A DNA stretch of 6,691 nt, taken from positions 1 through 6,691 of the forward strand of contig JAOUQB010000135.1 in assembly GCA_029879555.1 (NCBI GenBank), written 5' to 3'. Shown piece by piece: positions 5,841-6,691 of the stretch. The number at the start of each line of letters is the position of its first letter. Position 1 is the stretch's first letter. This DNA comes from Nitrospirota bacterium. GTDB taxonomy: Bacteria; Nitrospirota; Nitrospiria; Nitrospirales; UBA8639. A program made the translations under genes and the position numbers. Below the pieces are notes generated by a model. That model was given only the letters and a program-made list of their open reading frames with translations. It did no database searches and was not told where the DNA came from.

Positions 5841-6691
5841 ATGAATGCCCTCCTTCCCATATTCGTGATCCCACCAAACCTCTCCTCCGCCAGTAGCGGC
5901 GATGGGGTAACGACGGGGCCCTTAGGGCAAGAGAGCCAGGGGCCATCGAAGCCGTCAAGCCAAACCTTTGCCCAGGCATTTTCACAGGTACTCCATGAAC
6001 AGAGTGATCGGCCGGGGTTTTTTGAGCAATTGCACACGTTGATTGCTACGCGAAGGCCGCAAGAGGAGCCTTTGCCGAAATCTTTGTTAGATCCTGTCGT
6101 TCATCATCTTCAAGGGCTGGTGAATCCCGAGAGTGTGGAAAATCTCATCGGTAAGATTCAAACAAATACAACTCAGGAATTGCCTCCAGAAGCCCTGTCG
6201 TTCGTTGAGGTCGATCCTGGGTTGGAGATTGCTGCGTTGGTATCTCCGCCATCGACGACCGCGCCAATTGAGGTGACACATTCATCTGGTTCAAAACAGG
6301 ATTCGGGACTCTCCTTAGAGCCCATTCCTAAAACGGGAATCGGGGCCACGATTCCTCATGCTTTTGTTCAAAGTATTCAAGCGAAGCCTATTGTTGGTTT
6401 TCAGGGGCAGGATTTGAGCCAACAGGGGCAGGATTTGAGCCAATCAAGTGGAAACTCTACGTTGGGCAATGGGCAATCTCACCCAAATATTGAGGGAAGA
6501 TCAGATGCGAGCATCGGAATTCCTGGACCAAAAATAGTAGAGGTAGGAATAGGATCTAATCAGGGTTCCCTGCTCAAAGGCCATGAATCAGGTGTTCCTT
6601 CACAGGCATCGCAAGAAGTTGTCGTGAAGCAGGCCTCCTTAGGAGGCACACCAGAGGAAAAGGTCCCGGTATCGCCTGCTGGACTCACGCT
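5841..6691 (+). CDS. fliK: Probable FliK, flagellar hook-length control protein (N-terminal part; runs off the window)
   Basis: From ATG 5841 the frame stays open to the window end: 283 codons without a stop. FliK is exported during hook growth, measures hook length with its extended N-terminal part, and switches export specificity through its C-terminal domain contacting FlhB. What is visible fits the ruler part: low complexity, rich in Ser, Gln, Gly and Pro, no membrane segment, and probably mostly disordered apart from a helical stretch near 42-68. The diagnostic C-terminal hook-length domain would lie beyond the window, so the name depends on position after fliJ and the motE/ylxF-type gene. 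Residues 188-201 are a perfect duplication of QGQDLSQ. The start comes one codon after the upstream TAA, in the same frame, with no visible ribosome binding site; GTG 5865 is a possible alternative start. Confidence 0.75.
   Translation, partial: MNALLPIFVIPPNLSSASSGDGVTTGPLGQESQGPSKPSSQTFAQAFSQVLHEQSDRPGFFEQLHTLIATRRPQEEPLPKSLLDPVVHHLQGLVNPESVENLIGKIQTNTTQELPPEALSFVEVDPGLEIAALVSPPSTTAPIEVTHSSGSKQDSGLSLEPIPKTGIGATIPHAFVQSIQAKPIVGFQGQDLSQQGQDLSQSSGNSTLGNGQSHPNIEGRSDASIGIPGPKIVEVGIGSNQGSLLKGHESGVPSQASQEVVVKQASLGGTPEEKVPVSPAGLT
6402..6443 (+). repeat. Perfect 21-base tandem duplication inside fliK
   Basis: Two identical 21-base units (6402-6422 and 6423-6443) lie head to tail in frame, each encoding QGQDLSQ. 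The lack of any mismatch, even at third codon positions, suggests a recent duplication by slippage or unequal recombination. A second small tandem repeat, GGGCAAT twice (6464-6477), lies 20 bases further on. Confidence 0.95.

Overview
This window is a stretch of a bacterial flagellar biosynthesis operon. Every gene is on the + strand, in the order fliE (3' end only) - fliF - fliG - fliH - fliI - fliJ - motE/ylxF-like - fliK (5' part only). The order matches the fliE-to-fliK block of the well-known Bacillus subtilis fla/che operon, where the small gene between fliJ and fliK is ylxF. The sequence alone does not fix the organism. Moderate GC content by eye, heavy use of TTG for leucine, and the style of the FliF/FliG/FliI proteins make me think of a Nitrospira-like member of Nitrospirota. 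That is an impression, not a demonstrated assignment.

Layout: bases 1-152 hold the last 49 codons of fliE. A 75-base gap (153-227) is the longest intergenic stretch. It carries the fliF ribosome binding site, a weak hairpin and a possible 14-codon leader ORF. From fliF onward the genes are packed tightly: fliF-fliG 3 bases apart, fliG-fliH 13 bases, fliH-fliI overlapping as GTGA, fliI-fliJ overlapping as ATGA, fliJ-motE 4 bases, motE-fliK 3 bases. I see no terminator or convincing internal promoter, so one polycistronic message with translational coupling is the simplest reading.

How the genes work together: FliE joins the rod to the MS ring, and FliF builds the MS ring in the inner membrane. 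FliG sits on the cytoplasmic face of FliF and takes torque from the stator. FliH, FliI and FliJ form the export ATPase complex that feeds the flagellar type III secretion gate. The MotE/YlxF-like protein is membrane-anchored or periplasmic, with a coiled coil and an MgtE-N-like helical domain, and may support stator or basal-body function. FliK is the hook-length ruler and substrate-specificity switch. Its coding region is open from 5841 to the window end and contains a perfect 21-base in-frame tandem duplication.

This is mostly a conserved core operon, and I found no clear sign of an undescribed system. The points most worth a second look are the MotE/YlxF-like protein, the tandem duplication in the FliK ruler region, and the possible leader peptide ahead of fliF.
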